A stretch of DNA of 5,343 nt. It comes from Caryophanales bacterium UBA970 (GTDB lineage Bacteria; Bacillota_I; Bacilli_A; RFN20; CAG-826). Positions 1 through 5,343 of the stretch are shown in pieces. The DNA lies in NCBI GenBank assembly GCA_002292805.1, contig DBCA01000040.1:1-5343 (forward strand). The letters run 5' to 3'. A program made the translations under genes and the position numbers. Under the pieces are notes generated by a model. It ran no database searches, had not been told where the DNA came from, and saw only the letters and a program-made list of their open reading frames with translations. Each line of letters begins with the position of its first letter. Position 1 is the first letter of the stretch.

Positions 1-267
1 TTTTTTATCACTTTTTACATGTGATCTAAAATTACGCGTCGGTGAAAATTCACCTAATTTATGACCGACCATATCTTCCGTGATGTAAACGGTAATATGT
101 TCTTTACCGTTATATACCGCAAAGGTATGTTCGATAAATTCAGGCATGATCGTGGAACGACGTGACCAAGTCTTAATGATTTCTTTTTTCTTAGAAGTGT
201 TCAACTTTTGAACTTTCTTCATTAAGAATTCATCGTAGAATGGTCCTTTTTTAATGCTTCGTGACAT
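1..267 (-). CDS. rpsS: 30S ribosomal protein S19, 3' end cut by window edge
   Basis: S19 is a small-subunit head protein that, with S13, lies near the A-site tRNA and the subunit bridges. The 89 visible codons read from ATG at 267 ([15 protein letters not shown]) through [13 protein letters not shown] to the conserved block [15 protein letters not shown], and run off the window at SDKK without a stop. The family is usually about 92 residues, so only a few codons (often TRR) are missing. The start is fixed by AAAAGGAGG seven bases upstream, whose first bases belong to the L2 stop codon. It follows L2 by 14 bases in the S10 operon. The C-terminal [11 protein letters not shown] is a little divergent from the common GH(A)xDDKK ending. 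Identification is by family recognition and gene order, and I consider it certain. Confidence 0.97.
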   Translation of the reverse strand, partial: MSRSIKKGPFYDEFLMKKVQKLNTSKKKEIIKTWSRRSTIMPEFIEHTFAVYNGKEHITVYITEDMVGHKLGEFSPTRNFRSHVKSDKK

Positions 268-284
268 GATGTTGCCTCCTTTTA
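265..284 (-). promoter_or_regulatory. rplB-rpsS junction: 14-base spacer with AAGGAGG
   Basis: The L2 TAA is followed by AAGGAGGCAACATC and then the S19 ATG. The stop codon contributes the first purines of an extended Shine-Dalgarno (TAAAAGGAGG), seven bases from the start. Confidence 0.85.
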
Positions 285-1115
285 CTTGTCATTGATTCGG
301 CGGATAATCAGCTTGCTCGATGCTTTTTTACGACGACGGGTCTTCACACCTTGTGAACGCTTACCCCAAGGAGTTCTTGGTGCATCGCGACCAATTGGCG
401 TCTTACCACTACCACCACCATGAGGGTGATCGGTTGGGTTCATGCGTGAACCAGCAACTGCAGGACGGATATTTAACCAACGTGATTTTCCAGCTTTACC
501 AAAATTAATCAAGTTGTATTCTTCATTACCAACGACACCAACGGTCGCTCGGCAAACGCCTAAGACTTTACGGACTTCACCACTGGTTAAACGCAAGGTA
601 ATATATTTGTCTTCTTTACCAAGAATTTGCACAGATGAACCGGCCGCGCGTGCCATTTGGCCGCCGCGTCCTGGGGTCATTTCCACGTTATGAACGATCG
701 TACCTTCAGGCATATTCGCTAAAGGCATCGCGTTACCAGTTTTAATATCCACTTGTTCACCAGAGACAATTTTGCTGCCGACTGGTAAATCCTTTGGAGA
801 TAAAATATAACGTTTGTCGCCATCAGCATAAACAATCAAGGAGATGTATGCATTACGGAATGGATCATATTCAATCGTGGAAACAGTGCCAACGACACCA
901 TCTTTAATCCGACGGAAATCGATTAAACGATAACGACGTTTATTACCGCCACCGATATGACGTGTGGTGATGACACCTTGGTTGTTGCGACCACCAGTGT
1001 TCATCTTCTTGGTGAGAAGACTCTTCAATGGGGTGCGGGTGGTGATTTCTTCAAACGTGGAATTTGTCATTTCCCGACGTGAAGGTGTATAAGGACGATA
1101 AGAACGAATGGCCAT
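282..1115 (-). CDS. rplB: 50S ribosomal protein L2
   Basis: L2 is a primary 23S rRNA-binding protein close to the peptidyl-transferase centre and is needed for subunit association. The 277-residue product matches the usual length of about 275. It begins [14 protein letters not shown] and has the RNA-binding stretch [15 protein letters not shown] near residues 55-69. An OB-like and SH3-like core follows, with [15 protein letters not shown] at 145-159. The C-terminal signature [11 protein letters not shown] lies at 225-235, where His230 matches the functionally important His229 of E. coli L2. The tail is Arg/Lys-rich (KTRRRKK). The start ATG at 1115 has GGAGG nine bases upstream, directly abutting the L23 TAA stop. 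It lies between L23 and S19, the canonical S10-operon position. Nothing is missing and the identity is certain. Confidence 0.99.
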   Translation of the reverse strand: MAIRSYRPYTPSRREMTNSTFEEITTRTPLKSLLTKKMNTGGRNNQGVITTRHIGGGNKRRYRLIDFRRIKDGVVGTVSTIEYDPFRNAYISLIVYADGDKRYILSPKDLPVGSKIVSGEQVDIKTGNAMPLANMPEGTIVHNVEMTPGRGGQMARAAGSSVQILGKEDKYITLRLTSGEVRKVLGVCRATVGVVGNEEYNLINFGKAGKSRWLNIRPAVAGSRMNPTDHPHGGGSGKTPIGRDAPRTPWGKRSQGVKTRRRKKASSKLIIRRINDK

Positions 1116-1132
1116 GTGATGTTACCTCCTTA
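1113..1132 (-). promoter_or_regulatory. rplW-rplB junction: stop abuts the Shine-Dalgarno
   Basis: The L23 stop merges with the binding site as TAAGGAGG, and the 14-base spacer ends CATCAC before the L2 ATG. This is nearly the same layout as the L3-L4 junction. Confidence 0.85.
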
Positions 1133-1609
1133 TTCCTTGAATAAGTCAAGCGCTTGACCGCTGACCAGTGTGACGATGGCTTTTTTATAACTTGAGATCG
1201 TACCAGGATGTTGACCACGACGAGTATATTTCGCACGAACGTTAACAATGTTAACTTTTTTAACTTTGACTTTGTAGGTTGCTTCAAATGCCAATTTGAC
1301 TTGGGTTTTGTTGCTTCTACCATCGACTTCAACCGTCACCTTTTGTTGCTTTTCAATAGCCTTCATCGACTTTTCAGTGACGAGTGGGCGAATGATGGCA
1401 GCAAAACTTGAAAGGGCAACTTTACCATTGGTAGGTTGTACTGTATTTACTTTTTCAGTTTTCACCACTGGGGTCTTTTCAACTTTTTCTACTTTGACTG
1501 GTTTCGCAGCTGCTGCTTTTTTTGCAGGCTTTGCTTTTTCAGCAACTGGAGACTTGTCGACGACTTTGGTTGCGGTTGCTTCTTCAGCAACTTTCTTGGT
1601 ACGTGCCAT
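1130..1609 (-). CDS. rplW: 50S ribosomal protein L23 with long N-terminal Lys/Ala tail
   Basis: L23 binds domain III of 23S rRNA at the exit of the nascent-peptide tunnel and is the docking site for trigger factor and part of the SRP site. The conserved domain starts near residue 66, with the family signature IIRPLVTEKS at 72-81, the beta-hairpin KVTVEVDGRSNKTQVKLA, and KVKKVNIVNVRAKYTRRG at 115-132. The product is 159 residues against roughly 95-100 for ordinary bacterial L23. The excess is residues 1-65, a tail with about 15 Lys, 12 Ala and 7 acidic residues, many Val/Pro/Thr and no aromatic residue, so probably disordered. The ATG at 1609 shares a base with the L4 stop (TAATG) and has GAGGAGG ten bases upstream, which supports this start. 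No Met within the tail offers a shorter start. Identity is certain; the role of the tail is unknown. Confidence 0.98.
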   Translation of the reverse strand: MARTKKVAEEATATKVVDKSPVAEKAKPAKKAAAAKPVKVEKVEKTPVVKTEKVNTVQPTNGKVALSSFAAIIRPLVTEKSMKAIEKQQKVTVEVDGRSNKTQVKLAFEATYKVKVKKVNIVNVRAKYTRRGQHPGTISSYKKAIVTLVSGQALDLFKE

Positions 1610-1626
1610 TATTGGAGCACCTCCTC
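1607..1626 (-). promoter_or_regulatory. rplD-rplW TAATG overlap with internal GAGGAGG
   Basis: The L4 stop (1611-1609) and L23 start (1609-1607) share one base. GAGGAGG at 1626-1620 lies inside the last L4 codons (Glu-Glu-Val), ten bases before the start. It fixes the L23 start and so confirms that the long N-terminal tail is translated. Confidence 0.88.
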
Positions 1627-2253
1627 AATCTTGGTGATCGTTGGTTGTGCCAACACGATAAAGTCTGCTTTAATCACATCAACAGCAGAGAGTTGATCGC
1701 GTGTCACATAACTCACTTTGGTTAAATTTCTCACAGCCAAGGCAACAAATTCATTGCTGGTTTCCCCAACCAATAAAATTTTGCCGGTTAACTTTAAAGC
1801 TTTGATGACATCCAAAGCATTCTTGGTTTTTGCATCTTTAAAAGAGAGGTTATCGACAATCATTAATTTCTTGTCTAAGAACTTTTCCGATAAAGCTGAA
1901 CGGAATGCTAAGCGATATTGTTTTTTATTTTGGGCAAGCGAATGATTTTCTTTTCCGGTTGGACCAAACGTAATCCCACCACCAACCCAAATTGGTGAAC
2001 GCTTCATCCCAGCACGAGCGCGACCTGTTCCTTTTTGCTTCCATGGTTTAATACCAGAACCAGCAACTTCGGATTTGGTTTTTGTCTTTGCATTGCTTTG
2101 GCGAGCATTGGCTTGAGCGACTTGAACTGCATCAAACATGGTTTGACGATGTGGAGCGATAGAAAAAATTTCACCATTCAATTGAATCGTGGAAACTTTG
2201 CTTCCTGCTAACGAAAGGACGTCGATGGATAAGTTTTCTGTTTTCTTTGCCAT
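1609..2253 (-). CDS. rplD: 50S ribosomal protein L4
   Basis: L4 binds 23S rRNA domain I, and its long loop lines the narrow part of the exit tunnel. In E. coli it is also the autoregulator of the S10 operon. The 214-residue product is of normal length. The tunnel loop covers about residues 50-100, with the signature GSGIKPWKQKGTGRARAG at 65-82 followed by SPIWVGGGITFGP. The C-terminal half has the Rossmann-like fold pattern, with KLMIVDNL near 129-136 and KILLVGETSNE near 158-168. ATG at 2253 follows the L3 stop by 14 bases, with GGAGG starting immediately after TAA. Its own stop overlaps the L23 start by one base, so L4 and L23 translation are probably coupled. Whether L4 regulates this operon, as in gamma-proteobacteria, is not known from the sequence. 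Confidence 0.98.
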   Translation of the reverse strand: MAKKTENLSIDVLSLAGSKVSTIQLNGEIFSIAPHRQTMFDAVQVAQANARQSNAKTKTKSEVAGSGIKPWKQKGTGRARAGMKRSPIWVGGGITFGPTGKENHSLAQNKKQYRLAFRSALSEKFLDKKLMIVDNLSFKDAKTKNALDVIKALKLTGKILLVGETSNEFVALAVRNLTKVSYVTRDQLSAVDVIKADFIVLAQPTITKIEEVLQ

Positions 2254-2270
2254 GTGATGATCCCTCCTTA
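2251..2270 (-). promoter_or_regulatory. rplC-rplD junction: stop abuts the Shine-Dalgarno
   Basis: The L3 stop TAA runs straight into GGAGG, giving TAAGGAGG, and the spacer ends ATCAC before the L4 ATG. A ribosome terminating on L3 covers the L4 binding site, so initiation is likely linked to termination. Confidence 0.85.
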
Positions 2271-2957
2271 TTTAGCAGCCAATTGACGATTAATCAATGG
2301 CTTCGCGACAAGAGCTTGTCCTAATTGAGTTTTAATTGCAGAGCGAATCATGACATAACCTAAGTTAGGTCCTGGAATGCCTCCACGAACAAGTAAGGCG
2401 TTTTTCGCTTTGTCAACACCAACAACCAATAAGTTAATGATGGTTGCTTGTTTTTCACCATGATGACCGGCCATGTGTTTGCCAGGGTGAACGCGGTTGT
2501 TGGTACGACCAACAGTCGCCATTGAACCTGGACCACGGTGAGGATAAGACGCACCATGTGATTTTGGAGAAATCGTATTGTGATAACGTTTAATCGTTCC
2601 CGAGAAACCTTTACCCTTAGACGTTCCAATCACATCGACAATATCACCATTTTTAAAGACGGTGACGTCTAAATTGTCACCAACTTTTAAATTGCTGACA
2701 TCGGTAAAAGGCAATTCACCTAATTGTGTTTTTGCAGGCACATTGATTTTTTTATAAACACCAAGCGCTGGTTTATTCAAACGCTTTTCAGCAATATCTT
2801 TATATCCGATTTGAACACCTACATAACCATCTTTTTCTTTTGTTTTGATGGCGGTGATGGTGTTGGGTAAAACCTCAACAACCGTCACTGGATAAGTCGT
2901 GCCGTCTTCAGCAAAGACTTGCGTCATGCCCATTTTTCTTCCGATTAATGCTTTCAT
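2268..2957 (-). CDS. rplC: 50S ribosomal protein L3, slightly extended C-terminus
   Basis: L3 is an early-assembly protein binding the 3' domain of 23S rRNA, and its extension reaches toward the peptidyl-transferase centre. It opens with the signature MKALIGRKMGMTQVF and continues with VIGTSKGKGFSGTIKRY at 109-125, then HGASYPHRGPGSM. The sequence after GSM (ATVGRTNNRVHPGKHMAGHHG, roughly 147-167) is unlike the usual G(Q/P)xxxPxxVFKGKKMAG. It is one or two residues longer, and Gln150, methylated in E. coli L3, is not retained. Length is 229 against about 205-210. The surplus is mainly a C-terminal tail after RSAIKT (residues 211-229). ATG at 2957 has AGGAGG five bases upstream, and the S10 stop lies 14 bases away. 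Identity is certain; the meaning of the loop change and tail is open. Confidence 0.98.
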   Translation of the reverse strand: MKALIGRKMGMTQVFAEDGTTYPVTVVEVLPNTITAIKTKEKDGYVGVQIGYKDIAEKRLNKPALGVYKKINVPAKTQLGELPFTDVSNLKVGDNLDVTVFKNGDIVDVIGTSKGKGFSGTIKRYHNTISPKSHGASYPHRGPGSMATVGRTNNRVHPGKHMAGHHGEKQATIINLLVVGVDKAKNALLVRGGIPGPNLGYVMIRSAIKTQLGQALVAKPLINRQLAAK

Positions 2958-2974
2958 GATGGCCTCCTATCTTA
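2955..2974 (-). promoter_or_regulatory. rpsJ-rplC junction: 14-base spacer with AGGAGG
   Basis: TAA of S10 and ATG of L3 are separated by GATAGGAGGCCATC. The GGAGG is only five bases from the ATG, the shortest Shine-Dalgarno spacing among the ribosomal genes here. Confidence 0.85.
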
Positions 2975-3283
2975 AAGCTTAATGTCGATGTCGACGCCGT
3001 TTGGTAAATCCAATTGGCGCAACGTATCGACCGTTGCTTTATTGTGATCAGTAATGTCGATCAACCGTTTGTGTGTACGAATTTCAAATTGTTCACGAGC
3101 GTCCTTATATTTGTGGACAGCACGTAACACCGTGTAAACTTCTTTTTCCGTTGGAAGCGGAATAGGACCAACGACCGTTGCCCCTGTTTTGCGAACCGCT
3201 GCAACTAATTTTTGAACGCTAAGATCTAACATCTTATGTTCATAAGCTTTGAGACGGACGCGAATCTTCTTGGATTTGGCCAT
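2972..3283 (-). CDS. rpsJ: 30S ribosomal protein S10, first gene of the operon
   Basis: S10 (NusE) is a 30S head protein that also joins NusB in transcription antitermination. The 103-residue product is full length. It begins [20 protein letters not shown], has [18 protein letters not shown] at 39-56, then the loop [11 protein letters not shown], the signature [10 protein letters not shown] at 67-76, and the ending [11 protein letters not shown]. The [14 protein letters not shown] form resembles Bacillus S10 rather than the RSPHVNKD form of proteobacteria. The ATG at 3283 has AAAGGAGG nine bases upstream, a textbook spacing. It is preceded by a 184-base gap containing a strong promoter and a structured leader, which makes it the operon head as in most bacteria. 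Identity is certain. Confidence 0.99.
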   Translation of the reverse strand: MAKSKKIRVRLKAYEHKMLDLSVQKLVAAVRKTGATVVGPIPLPTEKEVYTVLRAVHKYKDAREQFEIRTHKRLIDITDHNKATVDTLRQLDLPNGVDIDIKL

Positions 3284-3410
3284 GAATTATTTCCTCCTTT
3301 GATGAATCTTCACAGAATGTTTCTTAAGCTCGATGCAAATTCCCTGACACCCATTCATGACAACGCCTGTGGGTGTGTCAGCAACCTCGCACTTCAACGC
3401 CAAGACACAA
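3284..3410 (-). promoter_or_regulatory. 5' leader of the S10 operon with alternative hairpins
   Basis: If transcription starts 6-8 bases after the -10 box (about 3410-3408), the mRNA leader is about 125 bases. It contains a stem CTGACAC (3381-3375) / GTGTCAG (3350-3344), a perfect 7 bp that can be extended by two G-C pairs past a bulged A. The same GACAC can instead pair with GTGTC at 3408-3404, right at the predicted 5' end. The two folds exclude each other. No U-run follows the second stem, so it is not a standard intrinsic terminator. A short open frame of 23 codons (3358-3287) ends three bases before the rpsJ start and includes its Shine-Dalgarno. S10-operon leaders are autoregulated by L4 in E. 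coli; a similar role here is only inference. Confidence 0.45.
3293..3300 (-). promoter_or_regulatory. Strong Shine-Dalgarno of rpsJ
   Basis: AAAGGAGG lies nine bases before the rpsJ ATG and matches the 16S anti-Shine-Dalgarno over eight bases. It fixes the S10 start and lies inside the last codons of the small leader frame described for this region. Confidence 0.9.
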
Positions 3411-3415
3411 ACAAG

Positions 3416-3444
3416 ATTTTATCCTTGGTTATCGTCTATGTCAA
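3416..3444 (-). promoter_or_regulatory. Sigma-70/SigA-type promoter of the S10 operon
   Basis: Reading the minus strand, the -35 box is a perfect TTGACA (3444-3439) and the -10 box is TAAAAT (3421-3416), five of six matches to TATAAT, with an ideal 17-base spacer. The 15 or so bases upstream of -35 are A/T-rich (ATTCATCAAAAATAG), like an UP element. It starts only 23 bases after the queA stop and points toward rpsJ, with predicted starts near 3410-3408. It is the best promoter-like match I found in the window, in the place where an S10-operon promoter is expected. It has not been shown experimentally here. Confidence 0.85.
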
Positions 3445-3467
3445 CTATTTTTGATGAATTGTTTTGC

Positions 3468-4490
3468 CTACAAAATCAACATCGCATCCCCAAAGCTAAA
3501 AAACCGGTATTTTTGATCAATCGCCTCTTGGTAAATCCTCAGAAGGTTTTCTCGTCCAACCAAAGCAGAAACCATCATCACCAACGTCGATTTAGGTAGA
3601 TGGAAGTTGGTGATCAACCCGTCAATGGTATGAAAGGTATATCCCGGGGTAATAAAGATATTGGTTGAGGCTTTTTCGGCCTTAAAGTGATGATGTTTTT
3701 GCCAATTTGCTTCCAAAGTTCTTGTTGCTGTTGTCCCAATAGCAATCAAATGCTGACCCTTGGACTTTGCATCATTTAAAGCTTTCGCGCTCGATTCTAG
3801 AATTTCATATCGTTCTTCATGCATCCCATGGGCTTCCGTGGTATCAACCTTCACCGGTTTAAAGGTTCCTAATCCAATTTGCAAGGTGACATCCACCATC
3901 TCAATGCCACGATTGGTTAATTGATGGATTAAACTTTCTGTAAAATGAAACCCCGCCGTGGGGGCTGCAGCAGATCCTGGGACCTTGGCATAAACCGTTT
4001 GATATCGACTAGGATCTTGTAACTGGGCCTTAATATAGGGAGGTAAAGGCACGGTACCTAAATGGGCAAGCACTTCCAAAAAGATCCCTTGAAAATGAAA
4101 TTGAAAGAGACGATTACCATCTTCTTCGATGCCTATACATGTTGCCTTGAGTTCTCCATTGCCAAAAGTAATAATCGTGTTCGTTTTCACAACTTTTGCA
4201 TTACCGACCATGCAACGATACCGACCTTGACCTAAATCATCCAAGAGCAACAATTCTACGTGGGCATTGGTTTCGGTTTTCGTTCCAAATAAACGTGCGG
4301 GAATAACTTTGGTGTTATTACGAATCAAGACATCGGTTGGTTGTAAATATTCCCCAATATCCTTGAATATTCGATGGGTGATGGTTTGGGTTTTCCGATG
4401 GTAGACAAGCAAGCGACTATGGTCACGTTGGTCACTTGGAGATTGGGCAATCAACTCAGGGGGTAGATGAAAATCAAATAAGCGAATGTC

Positions 4491-4493
<3 letters not shown>
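3468..4493 (-). CDS. queA: S-adenosylmethionine:tRNA ribosyltransferase-isomerase QueA
   Basis: QueA transfers and isomerises the ribosyl group of S-adenosylmethionine onto preQ1 at position 34 of GUN-anticodon tRNAs (Asp, Asn, His, Tyr), giving epoxyqueuosine. It acts in the cytoplasm directly after Tgt. The 341 residues match the usual length of about 340-350. Family signatures in order are FDFHLPPELIAQSP (6-19), VIPARLFG (63-70), GSAAAPTAGFHFT (173-185), LQIGLGTFKPV (204-214), IAIGTTATRTLE (250-261), GYTFHTIDGLITNFHLPKST (284-303) and RFFSFGDAMLI (330-340). The ATG at 4493 shares its A with the tgt stop (TAATG). Only a weak GGGG precedes it at 4503-4500, so translation probably depends on coupling to tgt. 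It ends with TAG, the only non-TAA stop in the window. Its order, tgt before queA, is the reverse of the common queA-tgt arrangement. Identity is certain. Confidence 0.98.

Positions 4494-5343
<850 letters not shown>

Noticed and set aside
1051..1332. Minus-strand 93-codon frame overlapping L23 and L2
   Set aside because: It is an out-of-frame shadow of two certain ribosomal genes, with no plausible start signal or family match.
1296..1637. Plus-strand open frame of 113 codons rich in Phe/Thr/Ala, hydrophobic like a membrane protein
   Set aside because: It is the antisense of the L23 gene. The hydrophobic look comes from reverse-reading Lys/Glu/Ala codons, and it has no ribosome binding site or family resemblance.
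2360..2629. Minus-strand 89-codon frame within L3
   Set aside because: It is an alternate-frame shadow inside rplC, with no ribosome binding site and no recognisable domain.
3344..3381. Intrinsic terminator after queA
   Set aside because: The stem is followed by GGAATTTGC rather than a run of T on the minus strand, and it lies downstream of the rpsJ promoter. It fits a leader structure better.
3298..3459. Ten-base direct repeat (ATTCATCAAA on the minus strand at 3459-3450 and 3307-3298) flanking the leader
   Set aside because: It is short and A/T-rich. One copy overlaps the promoter upstream region and the other the Shine-Dalgarno. No mobile element lies between them, so chance is the simplest explanation.

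Overview
All genes in this window lie on the minus strand, so they are read from high to low coordinates. The window holds the 3' part of a queuosine tRNA-modification pair (tgt, then queA). A 184-base gap with a strong promoter follows, and then the first six genes of an S10-type ribosomal protein operon: rpsJ (S10), rplC (L3), rplD (L4), rplW (L23), rplB (L2) and rpsS (S19). Two genes are cut by the window edges. tgt lacks roughly its first quarter, and rpsS lacks its last few codons and stop.

The organism looks like a low-to-moderate GC bacterium of the Firmicutes/Bacilli-Mollicutes-Erysipelotrichia sphere. S10 carries the Bacillus-like stretch [19 protein letters not shown]19 the stretch KTWSRRSTI, and every ribosomal gene has a strong GGAGG Shine-Dalgarno. 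A finer placement cannot be made by eye. All seven visible Trp codons are UGG. The seven visible stops are six TAA and one TAG, with no TGA in either role, so the window does not show whether UGA is stop or Trp.

Layout: tgt (5343-4493) and queA (4493-3468) overlap by one base (TAATG) and are surely co-transcribed. They supply successive steps of queuosine synthesis at tRNA position 34. No terminator is visible between queA and rpsJ, so read-through into the ribosomal operon is possible. The operon also has its own near-consensus promoter (TTGACA, 17 bases, TAAAAT). This gives a leader of about 125 bases with two mutually exclusive hairpins, a candidate autoregulatory RNA.

The ribosomal genes are packed very tightly. 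Four of the five junctions have exactly 14 bases between TAA and ATG with an embedded GGAGG; the fifth (L4/L23) is a TAATG overlap. The most unusual protein feature is a Lys/Ala/Val-rich, aromatic-free N-terminal tail of about 65 residues on L23, a protein at the mouth of the nascent-peptide tunnel. L3 also has a C-terminal tail and a divergent central loop. No mobile elements, CRISPR arrays, tRNA genes or rRNA genes are seen. Most of the window is conserved housekeeping sequence, and no clearly new system is visible.
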